Source: Ryuthela nishihirai (lineage: Eukaryota; Arthropoda; Arachnida; Araneae; Heptathelidae). Taken from it: a stretch of 64,000 nt of DNA. Each line of letters begins with the position of its first letter. The stretch's first letter is position 1. The stretch lies in NCBI GenBank assembly GCA_038380435.1, contig JAWZYU010000013.1, positions 8,817,901-8,881,900 on the forward strand. The letters run 5' to 3'. Under the pieces are notes generated by a model. The model had not been told where the DNA came from and did no database searches. It saw only the letters and a program-made list of their open reading frames with translations. Of the stretch, positions 34,375-46,819 are shown one piece after another. A program made the position numbers and the translations under genes.

Positions 34375-35478
34375 GGTCACACAATAAATGAATGCCCTAA
34401 GCGGAGACGAGCAGGTACAACTTCCTTCTTGCAATTCCTGCGAAAATATGACTGCCAGGTTTCACAAAAGACTTGATCTCGAAACTTTTGTCTACAATCT
34501 ATTCCAACCAAGATCTCTGCCACCGTGCCCAGAATTCATTGAAGAAACACTGCCAGAAGTCCAGGTATGGAACTGGCAGTGGAGCAAAGGGCAAGGGTGT
34601 GGCCGACTTGGTTGTATAGTACAGTAGGATGAGGGGCCAGTGAGCAGCGTCTGCCAAGTCATTGTCCCTCATCCCAAAGAGACTAGGCACCCAACAGAAG
34701 AAAATGGTGATTGTGACTGCCAGACGATGGAGTTGCTAGGTGATCTTGGAGAAAACAGAGTGAGGCCAAAGCCTCACTGAAATCAAAGCCTGTAGCGTAT
34801 TAAGTGAGTCAGTGTAGAGAACACACCGACGGTAACGCTGAGCTGCCATGTGGTTCAAGGCAAGGCTGATAGCGTGCAACTCTGCAGTGAAGATGGAGCA
34901 ATGCTGTGGAGTCTGGTCTGCAAGATAGTATCACAGCATACCATGGGCAATCCTACTGATATGCCAGAATTTGAGCCATCTGTGAAGACAAGCAAGAAGT
35001 TTGAGTGATCAGCATAGTGGCTGAAAAAAGAGTTGCTGGTACACGCAGTTGGGGATAAAGGTCTTCAGCCTGCAAGGAGAAAAGTCGCAGGAAGAGAAAC
35101 GGTGATTCACGGTGGAAGTTTCTCGGCTGTCGACTAATCAATACTATCGCGACTGATGTTGATGTCTCTGAGGTAGACTCAGGAAAAGACGAATGGTATC
35201 CAGGCGATTTTGGTGAAGCATTTCCCGCTGAGGACTGAAAACGCAATATCAAATCGGATAGCCAGGGAAGCATTGCAATAATTGATGCTTACTGTCAGGA
35301 CAAACTGTTGACGGCGAATAGATAAGGAAGTTCGTCGTTTCAATGTAATCACTCTGGATTGGTGAGGTGCTGAAGGCCCCCCATGAAAACATGGAAGGCC
35401 TGATGGTGGAGATGTGTTCTGCGTGAATTTTCATATTCAGTTAGAACTGTTTCGGGTTTCTGCCTTCAGCTTCCTTTC
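34375..35478 (-). pseudogene. Jockey-like RT C-terminus and RNase H remnant, right copy
   Basis: Mirror of 5591-6690, with the same stops and frameshifts. It completes, in the 3' direction, the element whose ORF1, endonuclease and RT lie at 39820-43430. Mirrored retroelement debris lies at 35478-36142, and AT-rich sequence at 33590-34375. Confidence 0.7.
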
Positions 35479-36142
35479 TGACATTCTGGCGCCGTGAGAA
35501 GAATTATCTCGGCAGACAATTCCGTTTGAAGCACCATATAGCCGGGCGATGCCATTTACTTGGCTTCTTGCCAGGTATAATCTGGGCAACGTGCACAAAA
35601 GGAGGCACCCTCTCATCCATGAAAAGCTTCTGTCATCCTGGAGTCATGGAAGGAAGCCTGGCATCATGTCTGGGACTCTCGACACTGCAACACCAAATGC
35701 TCAGGAGGATCCCCCTGAACCACTGCTCAACGGGCCTCACGAACGGACAGCCACGTGGTCTCGGGACAAGAACATCGAGAACTGTCTATTTTCGTCCCTT
35801 AGTACCTTGCTCCCCTAGTGAGAGAATTACGGGGATCAATCAAACTCTTTGAATGGTGGCTTTTTTGTGTTTTCAAGAGAGCAAAAGACTTTTGACTCTA
35901 CACTAGACAGTCTTCAGTCTTGCACTTCGGGATGAGAGGAGTTTTATCTCTTGGTCAGTGATGTTAGCACTTTATGTAAGTTATTGTAAGAATGTAATGT
36001 GAAGTGATAACAGAACTGTAAATAAATGTTTCTGTATTTGTTAAAAAAAACCATTACCTGTCTTTGGTTACTCCTTTTGCTGCAGTAGGATACATCAGTT
36101 TCCTAGTAGGATACTGGACTTTAATCATTCAAAGAAGGAAAA

Positions 36143-37174
36143 TGTTGTGCTCACGTTGGTTTTAAAATGTGGACACGACTGTTGGTGTGGAAGGCCTCAG
36201 ACACCATTATTTTGACCACCAGTGCTATTTTACTTTGCATCCATTTTAGCATCCAGCTTGACAGGAAAAGAACACCGCCGCCAGCATGGATCCATGCAAC
36301 GTGGTCCGGTGCTCCTCCAGATGGAGGGTGGTGTACGTGACTCTCCATGATAAACAAGACATGCCAGATGGGTCCGAGATTCACACCTCAGCCTACGCGG
36401 GCCAATGAGGAACAGCCACGCAAGAGCTTGGGTGACTTCTGCCAGGGGGCCGAAAAAGGAATAAGACCGAGAAGGCGATTTTGAAAAAGAATTCTTTTAG
36501 AAAAGAACTCTGGCCTCTGAACTGAAGGGAAGAAGATGTGTGTCAGTCATCTCTGGAGAGACGAAAAGCAGTTTTAGATGAGACCGCTTATGCGAAGTGT
36601 AGTAAGCATGCCGAGTAGAAACAGCATCTGACTACCTGTAGCGTACGAGCTCCGAGCAGCGACTGGCCAACGGTGGTGCCTTCTCCTGTGATCCGTCTGC
36701 ATAGAATGAGGTAAGGGTCAAAGTTCACTCTCATCTGGTAATATTTTTCCCAAATATGCTTGTGTAAGATTGCGCTGCCTATCATCTTCGCGCTGTTCCC
36801 AGATGGAATTAAGAGACTATTTGGTGTCTATTCTCCCTTTGAGCATTAGCTCGGACTGATTAACTTAAAATTGGTTTATCGCCGCCGCAATACGTTCCTT
36901 TAAATGAAAAGAAGCCGCGCCAGAGGCGCTTGCCTGTTATTTGTTAAAAAGCAAAGGTTTAATGCTTAAATGTGTAACTCACTTAGAAATGGTCTGTTGA
37001 ATAAATGCTGTTATTTGTTATCTGTGATTTATCTTGATGCTTTATGATTATTGATATATGTCTGATGAAGTAAATGGTGATCTCAGTTTGGTGGTGTAAA
37101 TGGTGATCTCAGTTTGGCAGTAGGAAAAATATACGACCACTAGTACGAATGGCTACCAAAGGCCGGTCGCGACA
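36143..37174 (+). mobile_element. LTR-like repeat, copy 2 (right arm)
   Basis: Mirror of 3891-4922, here in sense orientation: TGTTGTGCTC at the start, CGCGACA at the end, and AATAAATG at about 37000. The C-tract and the unassigned frame follow. Confidence 0.6.
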
Positions 37175-37176
37175 AT

Positions 37177-37728
37177 ATGTGTGCCCCCCCCCCCCCTTTT
37201 GACATTGATTTTTACAATGAGAAAAACAATGACAGTTTTCACCCCGAGAAAAACTTCGCGAGTTTTTACACAGAGAGGAAGATAGGGAGCTTTAATGCCA
37301 GAAGGAACGGGGCAAGTTATGGTTCAGAGAACAACGCGAAAAATTGTCATGCACCAAGAGATAGTGACATTGAAAATTACTACAAACACGGAGGTAGGAA
37401 TTTATTCATGCATAGAGACGGTGAGAGTATTGGCCTATCTGAAGGATTCTCCTCTTGGGTACTAGGAGTTCGATCAGCGAATCGCCCAGGCCCATGTGAT
37501 AGAAACCGTCATTCACCGCCCATCGCAGCTACCACCGCAATCGATGTTATCGGTGCCACAGCATGCTCCCAGGAAGATCTAACATCATTCTCTCGTACCA
37601 CCTATGGCAGCAAGCCTACAGTCAATCAGAAGAGAGCAGCCACAGCGGCGAGCAACAAACCAGTTTTTTCCCGCACACGCCACCCTGGAGACACGGAAGG
37701 ATGTGTTGAAAGGCACGCGCAGTTATAA
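37177..37728 (+). CDS. Unassigned frame between LTR-like repeats, right copy
   Basis: Mirror of 3338-3916. Because the C-tract is one base longer here, the frame opens only within the tract, giving 183 codons rather than 192. The remaining residues are identical. No domain recognised. Confidence 0.25.
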   Translation: MCAPPPPFDIDFYNEKNNDSFHPEKNFASFYTERKIGSFNARRNGASYGSENNAKNCHAPRDSDIENYYKHGGRNLFMHRDGESIGLSEGFSSWVLGVRSANRPGPCDRNRHSPPIAATTAIDVIGATACSQEDLTSFSRTTYGSKPTVNQKRAATAASNKPVFSRTRHPGDTEGCVERHAQL

Positions 37729-38805
37729 AACTATGTCTCCACCAGAAGTCAGTGACGACAATACCTTTTCCCACTATTGATGTTCGAGAAATTGAAAGCT
37801 TAATCGAAGTGTACGAGTGCGATGGCATTTAGATTAATAGTTTTTATGCACTAATCAACGGAACAACTTATAGAGTTCGAATTAATATTTAGTGTTGTGG
37901 AGTTCCAAATTTTACGTTCAAAGGTCTCAGAAATTCAACTGTTAATGTGCCGAAGCCTCAAAATTATTAATGAAATTTCGCCAAATCAGGCTTGCTTTCC
38001 CATCGCTAATTTTCTAAATTTATGGCCAATCAAATTCGGGTAGTAGGCGCCACCACCTGGAAGTGATTCCTCATTCGAAACTGCTTATAAAGCACGAATA
38101 AAGAGTGGTTAGAGCGATGACAAGAAAACAGCCACCACTGGAGGAGCATAAACCTGAGGAGATTTTGGAGACAAATGACGTTATTGAAGAATTAGAACCG
38201 GATGAAGTTAGCAGAGTTATTAGCTACACACGGAAATTCGGAGATTAAGAATTTGAGTAAATTGGGGTTGAGCGGCTAGCAACCACAGGCCAACTACTAA
38301 TCAGAGGGAGGCGACCAAGACGACAAGCAGCAGACGAGTTCTCCCCCTCGTGCGTTGCCACAGCAACGAGGAAGAGTGCGCTCAAACGTAGACGATGCGC
38401 ATTCTGCACCTGTGACGTCAGCTACGGTCACTACACGTTCTCCCAGCAACCCATCTGGATAAACAAAGGGATGAAACTAGTCACTATCGAGGACCTAAAG
38501 GCGATCCCAGCTCTACCGGCTCATCGTGTGGTGCACCACCTGATCCTTAGACTTTGAAAAACATAGCCGACTGACGTGATGAACAAAGAACAACGCCCTC
38601 TACCCAGAACAGTGTAAAGTGCGCGTTTGTGACTCTCGCTCCACAGAGCAGACCCGGAACTCTTACCGCCGAACTCTGAAAAAACATGGTGACTATTTCT
38701 ACACATGAAAACAGACCAGAGAGCGCAAACACTTCACCCTCCCTCTTGCCAGGCCAAGGACCTTTCTGTGCTCCAACCCTATCTTCCCCCCGAGGAGGAT
38801 AGGCA

Positions 38806-39804
38806 TGTCGTGCCCACATTTGTTTTAAAACGTGGACGCGATTGTTGGCGCAGAAGGCCTCAGATAACGATATAAAATCACCAGTGCCAACCTACTTTGC
38901 CTCCATTTTGGCGTCCAACTCGACCAGAAAAGAATATTGCCGGCGGCATGGACCCATACAATGTGGTCCGTTGCTCCCCACATGGCAGGTAGTATACATG
39001 ACCGCCAAAGTAAACAACTCATGCCAGATGGGTCGAAGATTCATACTTCAGCCTACGAGAACCAATGAGAAATGCCCACGCCTGGGCTCGGGTGACCCCT
39101 ACCAGGGAGCCAACAGAGAATAAAACGGAGAGGACACAATTTCTAACCCCTTTTTGTCAAAAAATTCTCATCTCTGAGCTGGAGGGAAGAAGACGTGGCG
39201 AGTCATCTCCGGTGAAGGAAAGGAGCCGAGCCAGAATAAGCATGCACGCGAGGTGTAGCAGGAACCTCTACCTGTATGTGTACGAGTCACCAGCGGCATC
39301 AGACCGCCGATGATGCTTCCCTGGCGATCAACCCGCAGCGAACGAGGTAAGAGAGTTAAATCTGTTCTGGTCTGGCGATATTTTCCCCACATAATAATGC
39401 ATTCACTTATCGCCGTCACACTGCCCCCGCATGAACACAAGAGACTGTCTAGAATCCACTCATCTTTTGAGCATTGACTCGGACTGATGAACTAGAAATC
39501 GGCTTATCGCCTTCACAATATAAAGTTCCCTGAAAGTTAAAAGAGACCGTGCCGAATGCGCCAGTCTAGTTTCTTAAAAAGATTAGTAGACAAATGTGCA
39601 ATTCGAAATGTGTAATTCGCCTAGATGTTAACTGTAAATAAATGTTGATATTTGTTATATATGATTATGCTTGATACTTTTCTTGTTTGCTGATATATGT
39701 GTTCGTCGAAGTTAAAATTAGTCTCAGAGACTGTCTCAGTTTGGCAGTAAGAAAAATATACGACCACTAGTACGAACAGCTACCAAAGGCGGATCGCGAA
39801 TACA
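38806..39804 (+). mobile_element. LTR-like repeat, copy 1 (right arm)
   Basis: Mirror of 1262-2260. It reads in sense TGTCGTGCCC to GCGAATACA, with AATAAAACGG (about 39118) and AATAAATG (about 39640) in U3-to-R order. Confidence 0.6.
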
Positions 39805-39819
39805 CGTGTGCCCCCCCCC

Positions 39820-41300
39820 CCCCCACATCCTGAAACAACAACGTAAGATATAAAGATACGATCACGGCTAAAATAAATATGAGTGGGAGGATTAAATATT
39901 TTCATCTCATATGTTTTCTTCCCTCTGTAAAAAAGATGCTCCAGCACCTTGACCACTAAAATCTCGAGTGGAATCATACAAATGGGATCTGTAGTCCAGA
40001 TTTTAGAAGACGGATGCATGATACAGATGGAACAAAGAACATCGGTCCACTCCCCATGAGAGGACGTTGAGGATGTTCAGTGCCCACTTGCACTTGGACC
40101 TGAGATGACATATATATGAGGTAAAAAGATCAATTTGCGGTCCAAGATGCGACCGAGAAACTTGGTCTCTGCCACACTGGAATAGTGGTTTCCGAGCCGA
40201 AGCTCAAGTCCAGATGAAGATTATGTTTGCATCAAAAGTGCACATAAGCTGTCTTCTGTTGGGTGATTCGAAACCCACTGACTGTCATCCAAACTGGATT
40301 GTTCAGGGCAATTTGCAGTTATTGTTCAATGACCCTCATATTGGATGAAGAGTAAAAGATGCTAAAATCGTCAACATAGAGGCACTGTCTAGACTCGGTG
40401 GAAGTTGTCTACTAATAGAATTGATCTGATCAGTGAAAAGCGTAACACTCAAAATGCAGCCTTGTGGTATCCATGGTCTTGGGGGAAAGGCCACAAAAGG
40501 GTGTTGCCAACACGGGTATGAAAAGAAGAGGCATGTGACTTTTCAAGCTGATGGCATGGAGGTACTAAGAATGACAAATCTCCACGATGTGAGGGTACGC
40601 TTTTTCGATGTCGAAGAATATTAACACCATCTGTTCTGAGTAAAAAATAATTCCAGACTGCCAGTTCGAGGCAGATCAGGTGGTCTTAGGTTGACTGTTG
40701 CCTGTGAAAGCCACACTGGGTGTTGGAAAGAAGGTTGTAACGTTCCAAATACCAGGTGACTCTGGTATCTGGCATTCTTTCTAATTCCTTGCACACATAG
40801 CTTGTTAATGCGACGAACAATAATTGGAAGAACTATTGGGTCTCCTGGTGGACTGGTTTGACTCCCACCAAGTTGTCCGGAATCTGCTCCTCAAGAAAAA
40901 TACTCTTCAAAAGTCGGAGCAGCCATTCCTTACTCGATGGTGAAAGATGTTGGAGCGTGGAAAAATGGACAATGTCTGGCCTGACAGCAGATGCATGAGA
41001 AGAGTGCAGAGTAAGAGGAAGCTCCTCTACTCTGAACGATCTGTTGTAAGGCTCCAGACCTTTTGAGTGGAAAGATAGCAGGGAGACTTGCGCTTCAAGG
41101 CCAGAAACTCAGTGGAATAAGAAGACGATGAAGGAGGAAAACGATTCCCCAGAGTTTTGGCAATTGCCTATACATTGTACTCCAGGATCAATAAAGAATG
41201 GGACGTGTAATTCTCACCTATCTTCCAGGCGATCGTCCTACACGATCTTAGAACTTTTTGTGTGGGTGGTCGAAGTTTGATCCTTCTGGCTCTGGCACCA
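39820..41300 (-). pseudogene. Jockey-like reverse transcriptase remnant, right copy
   Basis: The minus strand reads from the RT N-terminal region (a LPLTLHS helix near 41030 and a NTQCGFHRQQST block near 40710) through the YVDD palm motif near 40375 to a break at the LTR-like repeat. It joins without interruption to the endonuclease remnant upstream. Multiple stops and frameshifts. Confidence 0.75.
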
Positions 41301-42110
41301 GAAGAAACGAGATTTCACTCTGACGTGCTTGAAAGTTTCAAGGTTGGAGGATGTTGTATATATCCAAAATTCCTCCTAAGCCTTCTTCTGAGCCTTAGGA
41401 GTTGCAATGCAGTCAGGATTCCACCACAGTTTTGAAAATTGAGAAACCGTGTCGACGTCTGAGGTATTGTAGAGGCAGCTGCTTGGACGATACAATCCGT
41501 CATCTAAATCATTGAATGGTTTCTGGCTCACTGAGTTTTTGTGAAACTCACAAAGGATTTTGAAGCCACTCCAGTCAGTCCGATCAAACCTCCACTCTGA
41601 TATGCATAAGAAGGGTGTGCAAGGCTCCCCATGGGAGACGGTACAGACCCCAGGGAGGTGATCGCGTCCATAATGGTTGTCCTCGACCTCCCATGTAAAG
41701 AGTGAAAATATCGAGGTGCAGCAAATGGTGAAATAAATGGCAGTGAATCTGCGGATCGGGGAATAAAAGTAGGTACTGACACCAGAGTTCAAGAAGGAGA
41801 GTGATGGATCCATAAGCAATTACTCGAGGACTCCACCCCTTTGGTTTGTGTCAGTACTGCTTCAAAGAATACTGTGTCCATTGAAGTCATCAATGATGAG
41901 AAGGTAATAGATAGATTTCCAGGTAATAGATGGAGTAGACAGTCAAGGAAAATCACACGAAGTGGATGGTTACTACCTCGAGAGTGGTGGTGATGGGTAT
42001 TATTCGGAATGGAGAATGGTTGCTCACATGGATGACGATAGCCTGCAAGCTGGTCTATCTCCATTCCAGTACCACCAAATGAGGGAAAAGTGCAGGATCG
42101 TGGGATCAGG
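41300..42110 (-). pseudogene. Jockey-like AP endonuclease remnant
   Basis: Across frames the minus strand gives a DDFNGHSILW strand with the catalytic Asp-Asn pair (about 41900-41870), LLMDPSLSFLN, a GRDHLP stretch where SDHFPI is expected (about 41665) and RFDRTDW. It ends with the WWNPDC linker (about 41420) typical of the endonuclease-RT junction of this clade. Frames are broken. This part lies outside the visible mirror because the partner would be left of the window. Confidence 0.75.
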
Positions 42111-42479
42111 GACTGTCTGGAAGTAAGTCTCCTGCAGGCACATACAAATGGGCTTGTGTGCCCTTGAGAGGACCTTGATGTTATAAATATTCTTTTGGAA
42201 TTAACAATTCAATTGTAGGATTATGGCCATCTCAGGTCTTGGGCAGACGACGATTTCCTGTTAGTATTAACTATTGCAGTTAAAGGTTGTGGAAAATAAG
42301 GGGGCCAGTGTCCATGTCCTTAGAATCTTTTGCAGAACAAGGATTAGAGACAGCTGTAGAGGGTGAGGTCATTGTCTCTTTCTTCGACCCCACCAGTGCC
42401 CCCTTCAGTTTGGAAAGTCTGGCTTTTAGAAGTGGAAGAGGAAGGCACTAAAGCAGGAATAGAAACTGGAGTCGATGTT

Positions 42480-43430
42480 GAGGCGGACACTGACTTCGTC
42501 TTCACCTAGTGCAAGAAGTACTTAGTGGCTGGTGAGAAAGACTCAGAGGGTGAAACATTGATGTCAGTTTGCACTGCCCACGAACTATAGGTTTCCCAGC
42601 AGCCACACTGGCATGGGACAATTTGCCAGCTGAAGGCAGCAGTATAACAATCTTTCTTGCTTCCTGATATGAGATGTTCTGTACCGTTTCCACACGCTGG
42701 ACCTATTTCTCCCTTCCATTTAGGACAGTCACGGGTATGCACTGCACGGGCACCACTACATTTAACATGGCTTGCTGTCTCAGCTGTGCAGTCAGGATCA
42801 AGGTATCCTGTCCACTATATAGCGAACACAGGTAGGGTTACCTTGGCAAGCTTTTCGGGCATGACCATATCTCTGGCACCGGAAATAGTGCAGTGGGTTG
42901 GGTATGTACACCTCACAATTAAATATCGTACCACACAATTAAAATATCCTAGCTTACCTCACAATTTAAATATTCTACCTTGATGGGTGTAGGAAGTTGA
43001 TGTAAGAATTACTACCTTGATGGATGTAGGAAGTTGATATAAGAATCACTACCTTGATGGATACTAATTTCCCATCCCGTCAACCTGAAACCCAGTAGAC
43101 TTGGGTCTTCTTTGAGTGGATAACTCCAAGTGGATCTCTTCCTCAGAGACTGAGGAGGCTACACTTGGAGATCACACAACATGAGGAATTCAGTGATTGG
43201 TGGAGTGTCACAGTGACGGCCACCCCACCAATCGCTGTTACCTTCAGGATCAGTTCTGAGTGTTCAGAACACGCAGTTTCCACCTACAAGCCACCTGACC
43301 TTAGACACTTGACTGATTTCAGTTGTCCCTCGACAACCTCCAAACCCTTACTGATAAAAAATGGAGACATGTCCGCAAGCACCTGATCACCCATGGAATG
43401 AATGATCACGAAATGCGGGGTCAACGAAAC
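42480..43430 (-). pseudogene. Jockey-like ORF1 (gag-like) remnant
   Basis: The minus strand shows, in order, FFISKGLEVV with SVKCLRSG (about 43370-43290), LLKVTAIGGVAVTVTLHQSL (about 43250-43190), EVYIPNP then a RCQRYGH zinc-knuckle strand (about 42915-42860), SRDCPKWK (about 42735-42715) and ISYQEARK (about 42670). This is the RNA-binding ORF1 architecture of Jockey-type elements with CCHC knuckles. It is broken by stops. From 42110 to 42480 I see only decayed linker sequence. Confidence 0.7.
42977..43087. repeat. 37-bp tandem repeat within ORF1 remnant
   Basis: ACCTTGATGG starts at 42977, 43014 and 43051, a constant 37-bp period with about 2.4 copies. It interrupts the ORF1 reading frame. 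Confidence 0.85.
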
Positions 43431-44130
43431 AGACAAAGATTCCTAAGAAGATTGTGAGAAGAAGAGAGGGGCTCATGCCAAGCCCTCTTTGTAGCACAGA
43501 TGGAATCATTTTCGTTTCTAGAACTCTTGTTGGTTTTAGATGGTTCAGTCCCATGGTCCCCACTTACCGCGGAGCCCAAACAAGGGGGCACCAAATCAGG
43601 TCCCAGGGCTTCAAGGGCACAATGTCCACAGAACCAGTGAGCCAAACCCTCACAGATTAATAAAAAGAAAAAGAAAAGAGAAGTGTGAGAAACTCACCTA
43701 AGACCTCACAAAATGGAACAAGAGGAAAAGAAAGGAAAAATGTGAGGAACTAAACTTTTCTTCACAAAATAAGGATAACAGCAAAAGGAAAAAAAAGTGT
43801 GGGGAAATTCGTAAACCTGTATCCAGATGTCAGCAAGGCAATCGCCATACTGCATAGTCGGTCCTATCAGGTCCAGCCCACCAGACAATTGGTCCTGGGG
43901 GTGAGGAGCGTTCCTTACCTGAAGCAGAGGGCAAAGCATCCTGTGACAAACAGGTTTCCCAATGGCAAAACGAGCCAAAGGGGACCCTGCCAGTCATGAG
44001 CTGAGGAGATGACCCCGAGGAACTACCAGGATCCTCTTTTCCAGGGACACAGCTCACCGTGCATGGCAAGCATACACGTGAGGAATTTGGACAGTGTGAA
44101 GGTACCCGAATCAGCGAAACATTAACAGGG
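43431..44130. other. 5' flank of the Jockey-like element, no gene
   Basis: Purine-rich and low-complexity stretches (GAAAAAGAAAAGAGAAG near 43665). Frames of 66-90 codons occur on both strands but overlap one another and show no family. Probably the 5' UTR of the element and its flank. Confidence 0.4.
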
Positions 44131-44155
44131 TTGTCCCCTCACTGCTTACAGGAGT

Positions 44156-44521
44156 TTGCACAGAAAGGCAAAATTATTTATAATGGATGCTCGAGATGTT
44201 GCTGATGTTACTATGGCGAACATTCCCAAGAAAGAGCAAATTTTAATCAATAGATTTAGCCCTAATATTAGTGAAAGTGACATTGTTAATATGCTTGACA
44301 ACACAGACATTATTTACGAATGTGAAAAACTTAGAACGAAAAATATTGGTCTCTATGCCTTCTTTGTCATTACCTGTGATAACAAAATCTGGATTACTTT
44401 TTTAAATCCGAATTTATGGCCAAGAGGAACTTTTATTACAGAGTTTAGAGGGAGACCAAGGCACGTTATGACTGAATCTAACTCTACCTCCAATCAAATG
44501 CATGTTGGCTTTAGTTCATAA
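44156..44521 (+). pseudogene. CR1-like ORF1 C-terminal fragment
   Basis: A 121-codon frame whose residues 30-110 follow the C-terminal domain of CR1-type ORF1 proteins: RFSPNISESDIVNML, YAFFVITC, then NLWPRGTFITEF with the conserved Trp-Pro-x-Gly. The N-terminal part is absent. It is followed after a gap by endonuclease sequence in the same orientation, as expected for one element. Confidence 0.55.
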
Positions 44522-44699
44522 TCCAACAGCCAATACTTTTTAACGATTTCAAGTGTTGTGAGTTATTTTTATTAATCTGCTCACCTTGTGAAACAAAACT
44601 GATTCTTTGCACCATTTTGTCTTTGTGCACAACTTGAACTGTTACGTGTCACGGAGATTTGTCTTGGTGATAATTGCTGAGACAGTTTTGTCTGCCCAA

Positions 44700-45090
44700 A
44701 AGGATATTTTATATTTCGTAAGGACAGACCAAATGCTAAGGGGGTAGATAGTGTATATTTATAACACTCATATCATTGCAGTGCAATATCAATGCCTCCT
44801 CATTTCAGCGACTATGAAATTACTGGTATTGGCTTTATTCATCTCGCAGTCGCATATATGGTACACTCACAGCCTACATCCCTCTGTCTAGTTCTAGCAA
44901 CCATACTTATATAGATGGCTTCCTCAATAGTATAGAACACATTACTTGTTCGAATATTCATGTGGTTCTTATGGGTGACTTTAATTTTGCCAGTATTGAC
45001 TGGACAACTCCACTCTCTACAAATAATACTCAAAGTCGTGGCATCTCACGTCTAGATTTTCTAGGATTTCAGCAGTTTGTTATGGGAAGA
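44700..45090 (+). pseudogene. CR1-like endonuclease fragment
   Basis: Across frames: YIPLSSSSNHTY with GFLNSIEHI, then VVLMGDFNFASIDW (about 44960-45000) and RLDFLGFQQFV. The GDFN motif is the catalytic strand of AP-type endonucleases, and FNFxxIDW is typical of CR1/L2 elements. Truncated after about 45090. From 45090 to 45590 only AT-rich sequence is seen. Confidence 0.6.
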
Positions 45091-45589
45091 GAGGGAAGTG
45101 AAATAGGTTGTCTCAGCTCCGAATATGGAATGGAATAGAAGACGTGTACTCAGAATATTGACAGGAACATTTTTTGAAGTATACTAGGCTCTGAATAGAG
45201 AGAGAGAGATAAAATAAATCCCAGTTGTGATATTATTTGCATTAGGAATCATCCAGGTTGGAGCCAGATATCCGTCCTCCTCCTTCCAAACTTTATAGAG
45301 TGACAAACAGCACACAAGACATTATTTACCAGCTGCTAATGTAAGTAAGTTGATAATAATAATAACTGAGAGTAGGAAATATTATGTGTAGTTCATTCTA
45401 AAGTTTGAAAGTTAATTTCAGATAATTAAATAAGACTACAAGAAATACAAATTATCAGGTATTTTTTTAGATATCATTTACAAATATTCGAGAAATATGA
45501 AGATTATTATTCCTACGATACATAATCTATCTCGTGTTGACAAATATCGAAGAATTTTATATTCATGTCGGCATTGTTTATATAAATTT

Positions 45590-46222
45590 TCAGAAGATCG
45601 TTTCGTTGAAAGTGCAAAAGTTATTTTGTCTCCTTGCGTGCTGAAAGAAGTGCAAATCTCTTGTATTTTCACCAGCGAAGACATTTTCGTCTTGATTTGA
45701 ATTAAGGTTCCAAATTTTAGTCAACTCTTCCTCAAGATCTGTGAGCCTCGATTCTGAATCGGAAAGACTTCGTGATCGATCGCCAGCATTCGGTGAGCGC
45801 ACGGAAACGTTACTTGGCCCGGGGCAATCGATGCTTGAAGCAGAGTGAAAAAGTGACGGCATCACTGGACTAGAGGAGAAATTCCTCTTCGCTGCCGTCG
45901 TGGGTGGCGCATCTTGGGTATCGAGTTTCGATAAAGATTTGCAATTCTTTTCATTATCGTCTGCAGCATCGTTCATCTTGGAAGCGTGGCTCTCGTCCAA
46001 ACGAGATATAACAGTCGATGTCGATAAGATCGTAGCGGACTGCTTGCTGAAATGCACTTTGTTGCGCTTGCCCCCGTCGAGGACCAGGGACTTCTCGATC
46101 TCTTCGGCGACGTTAGGTAGCGGTCGAAGCCAAGAAGTCGGCAAGAAGCAAGTGAGGCCGCTTCCTATCAGAGAGAGGACGCCGCAGAGAGCGAGGGGAA
46201 TCAGATGGTTCGTCTCTATCGC
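45590..46222 (-). CDS. Terminal coding exon of an MFS transporter (SLC22-like)
   Basis: A minus-strand exon preceded by a polypyrimidine tract and CAG (acceptor at 46223-46224) and ending at a stop at 45590, 211 codons. The first 20 codons encode the last membrane helix (LIPLALCGVLSLIGSGLTC), followed by a FLPTSWLRPLPNVAEEIEK segment. This matches the end of SLC22 organic cation/anion transporters, where a proline-rich LPET-like stretch and an acidic IEDAE-like stretch follow helix 12. The remaining 150 residues form a Ser-rich cytosolic tail ending in a charged LEEELTKIW helix. The exon is more GC-rich than its surroundings. Upstream exons should lie further right on the minus strand, but I do not see them before 64000, so introns may be long. 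It is the best host-gene anchor in the window. The SLC22 assignment is from one helix and the flanking motif only. Confidence 0.65.
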   Translation of the reverse strand, partial: AIETNHLIPLALCGVLSLIGSGLTCFLPTSWLRPLPNVAEEIEKSLVLDGGKRNKVHFSKQSATILSTSTVISRLDESHASKMNDAADDNEKNCKSLSKLDTQDAPPTTAAKRNFSSSPVMPSLFHSASSIDCPGPSNVSVRSPNAGDRSRSLSDSESRLTDLEEELTKIWNLNSNQDENVFAGENTRDLHFFQHARRQNNFCTFNETIF

Positions 46223-46819
46223 CTGCAGTGGAAACAAAATCATTCAGTTACTCTCGGATCATGAAGGGGAACAAAACAAATGCAACTAAAAATAATGCCC
46301 TGATTGGTGAAGATATAGCCCAATGACAGGTGTTACTGGATTCATATGCAACTGAACAATTTCCTTTGTGACTGGATGAAAAATGAAAATTTTGAAATTC
46401 CTAGGAATTTCAGTGAAGAATCTTTTCCATCCTCGGAAACAACATCATCAAAGCTTTGTGACGTCGTCTACTAGTCCTGAGATCTGTGCACGTGCAAAAG
46501 GAGTGATGATTATGCACAGACGGAAGATTCTGTATTGAGTTAGAATTGTAAACAGATAACTGGAGGCAACGACGTCGTAGAGATGGGAGAGGAGTCAATC
46601 GTCTGTGGGAAGGAAAGGCTGCAGAAGGCATTGAACCTTTTTCCCGTTACCTTTGCCAAGGCGATGACGCCAGATTCGTGACGCAAAACGCTTCGTCACT
46701 GTTAGCACTACTGATATATGCTGAAGAATATCGTCTTAAATTCATTAATAACAATACAATCAAAATACGTACTCGTCATTATGTCAAAACATAATTTCTG
46801 CTGAGTTCTACTGCCGAAA

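Larger units (their letters stand above)
27631..41067. repeat. Outer right arm of giant inverted repeat
   Basis: Near-perfect reverse complement of 1-13434. The match reaches the first base of the window (paired with about 41067), and the sequence beyond continues the same Jockey-like element without a visible junction. The true outer limit of the palindrome is therefore unknown. Confidence 0.95.

Noticed and set aside
1..41067. Palindrome as a missed-adapter hairpin read
   Set aside because: A single-molecule artefact would give arms differing only by read errors. The inner arms differ by clear substitutions, a 1.17-kb replacement and a local triplication. Haplotype misjoining is not excluded and is kept as an alternative.
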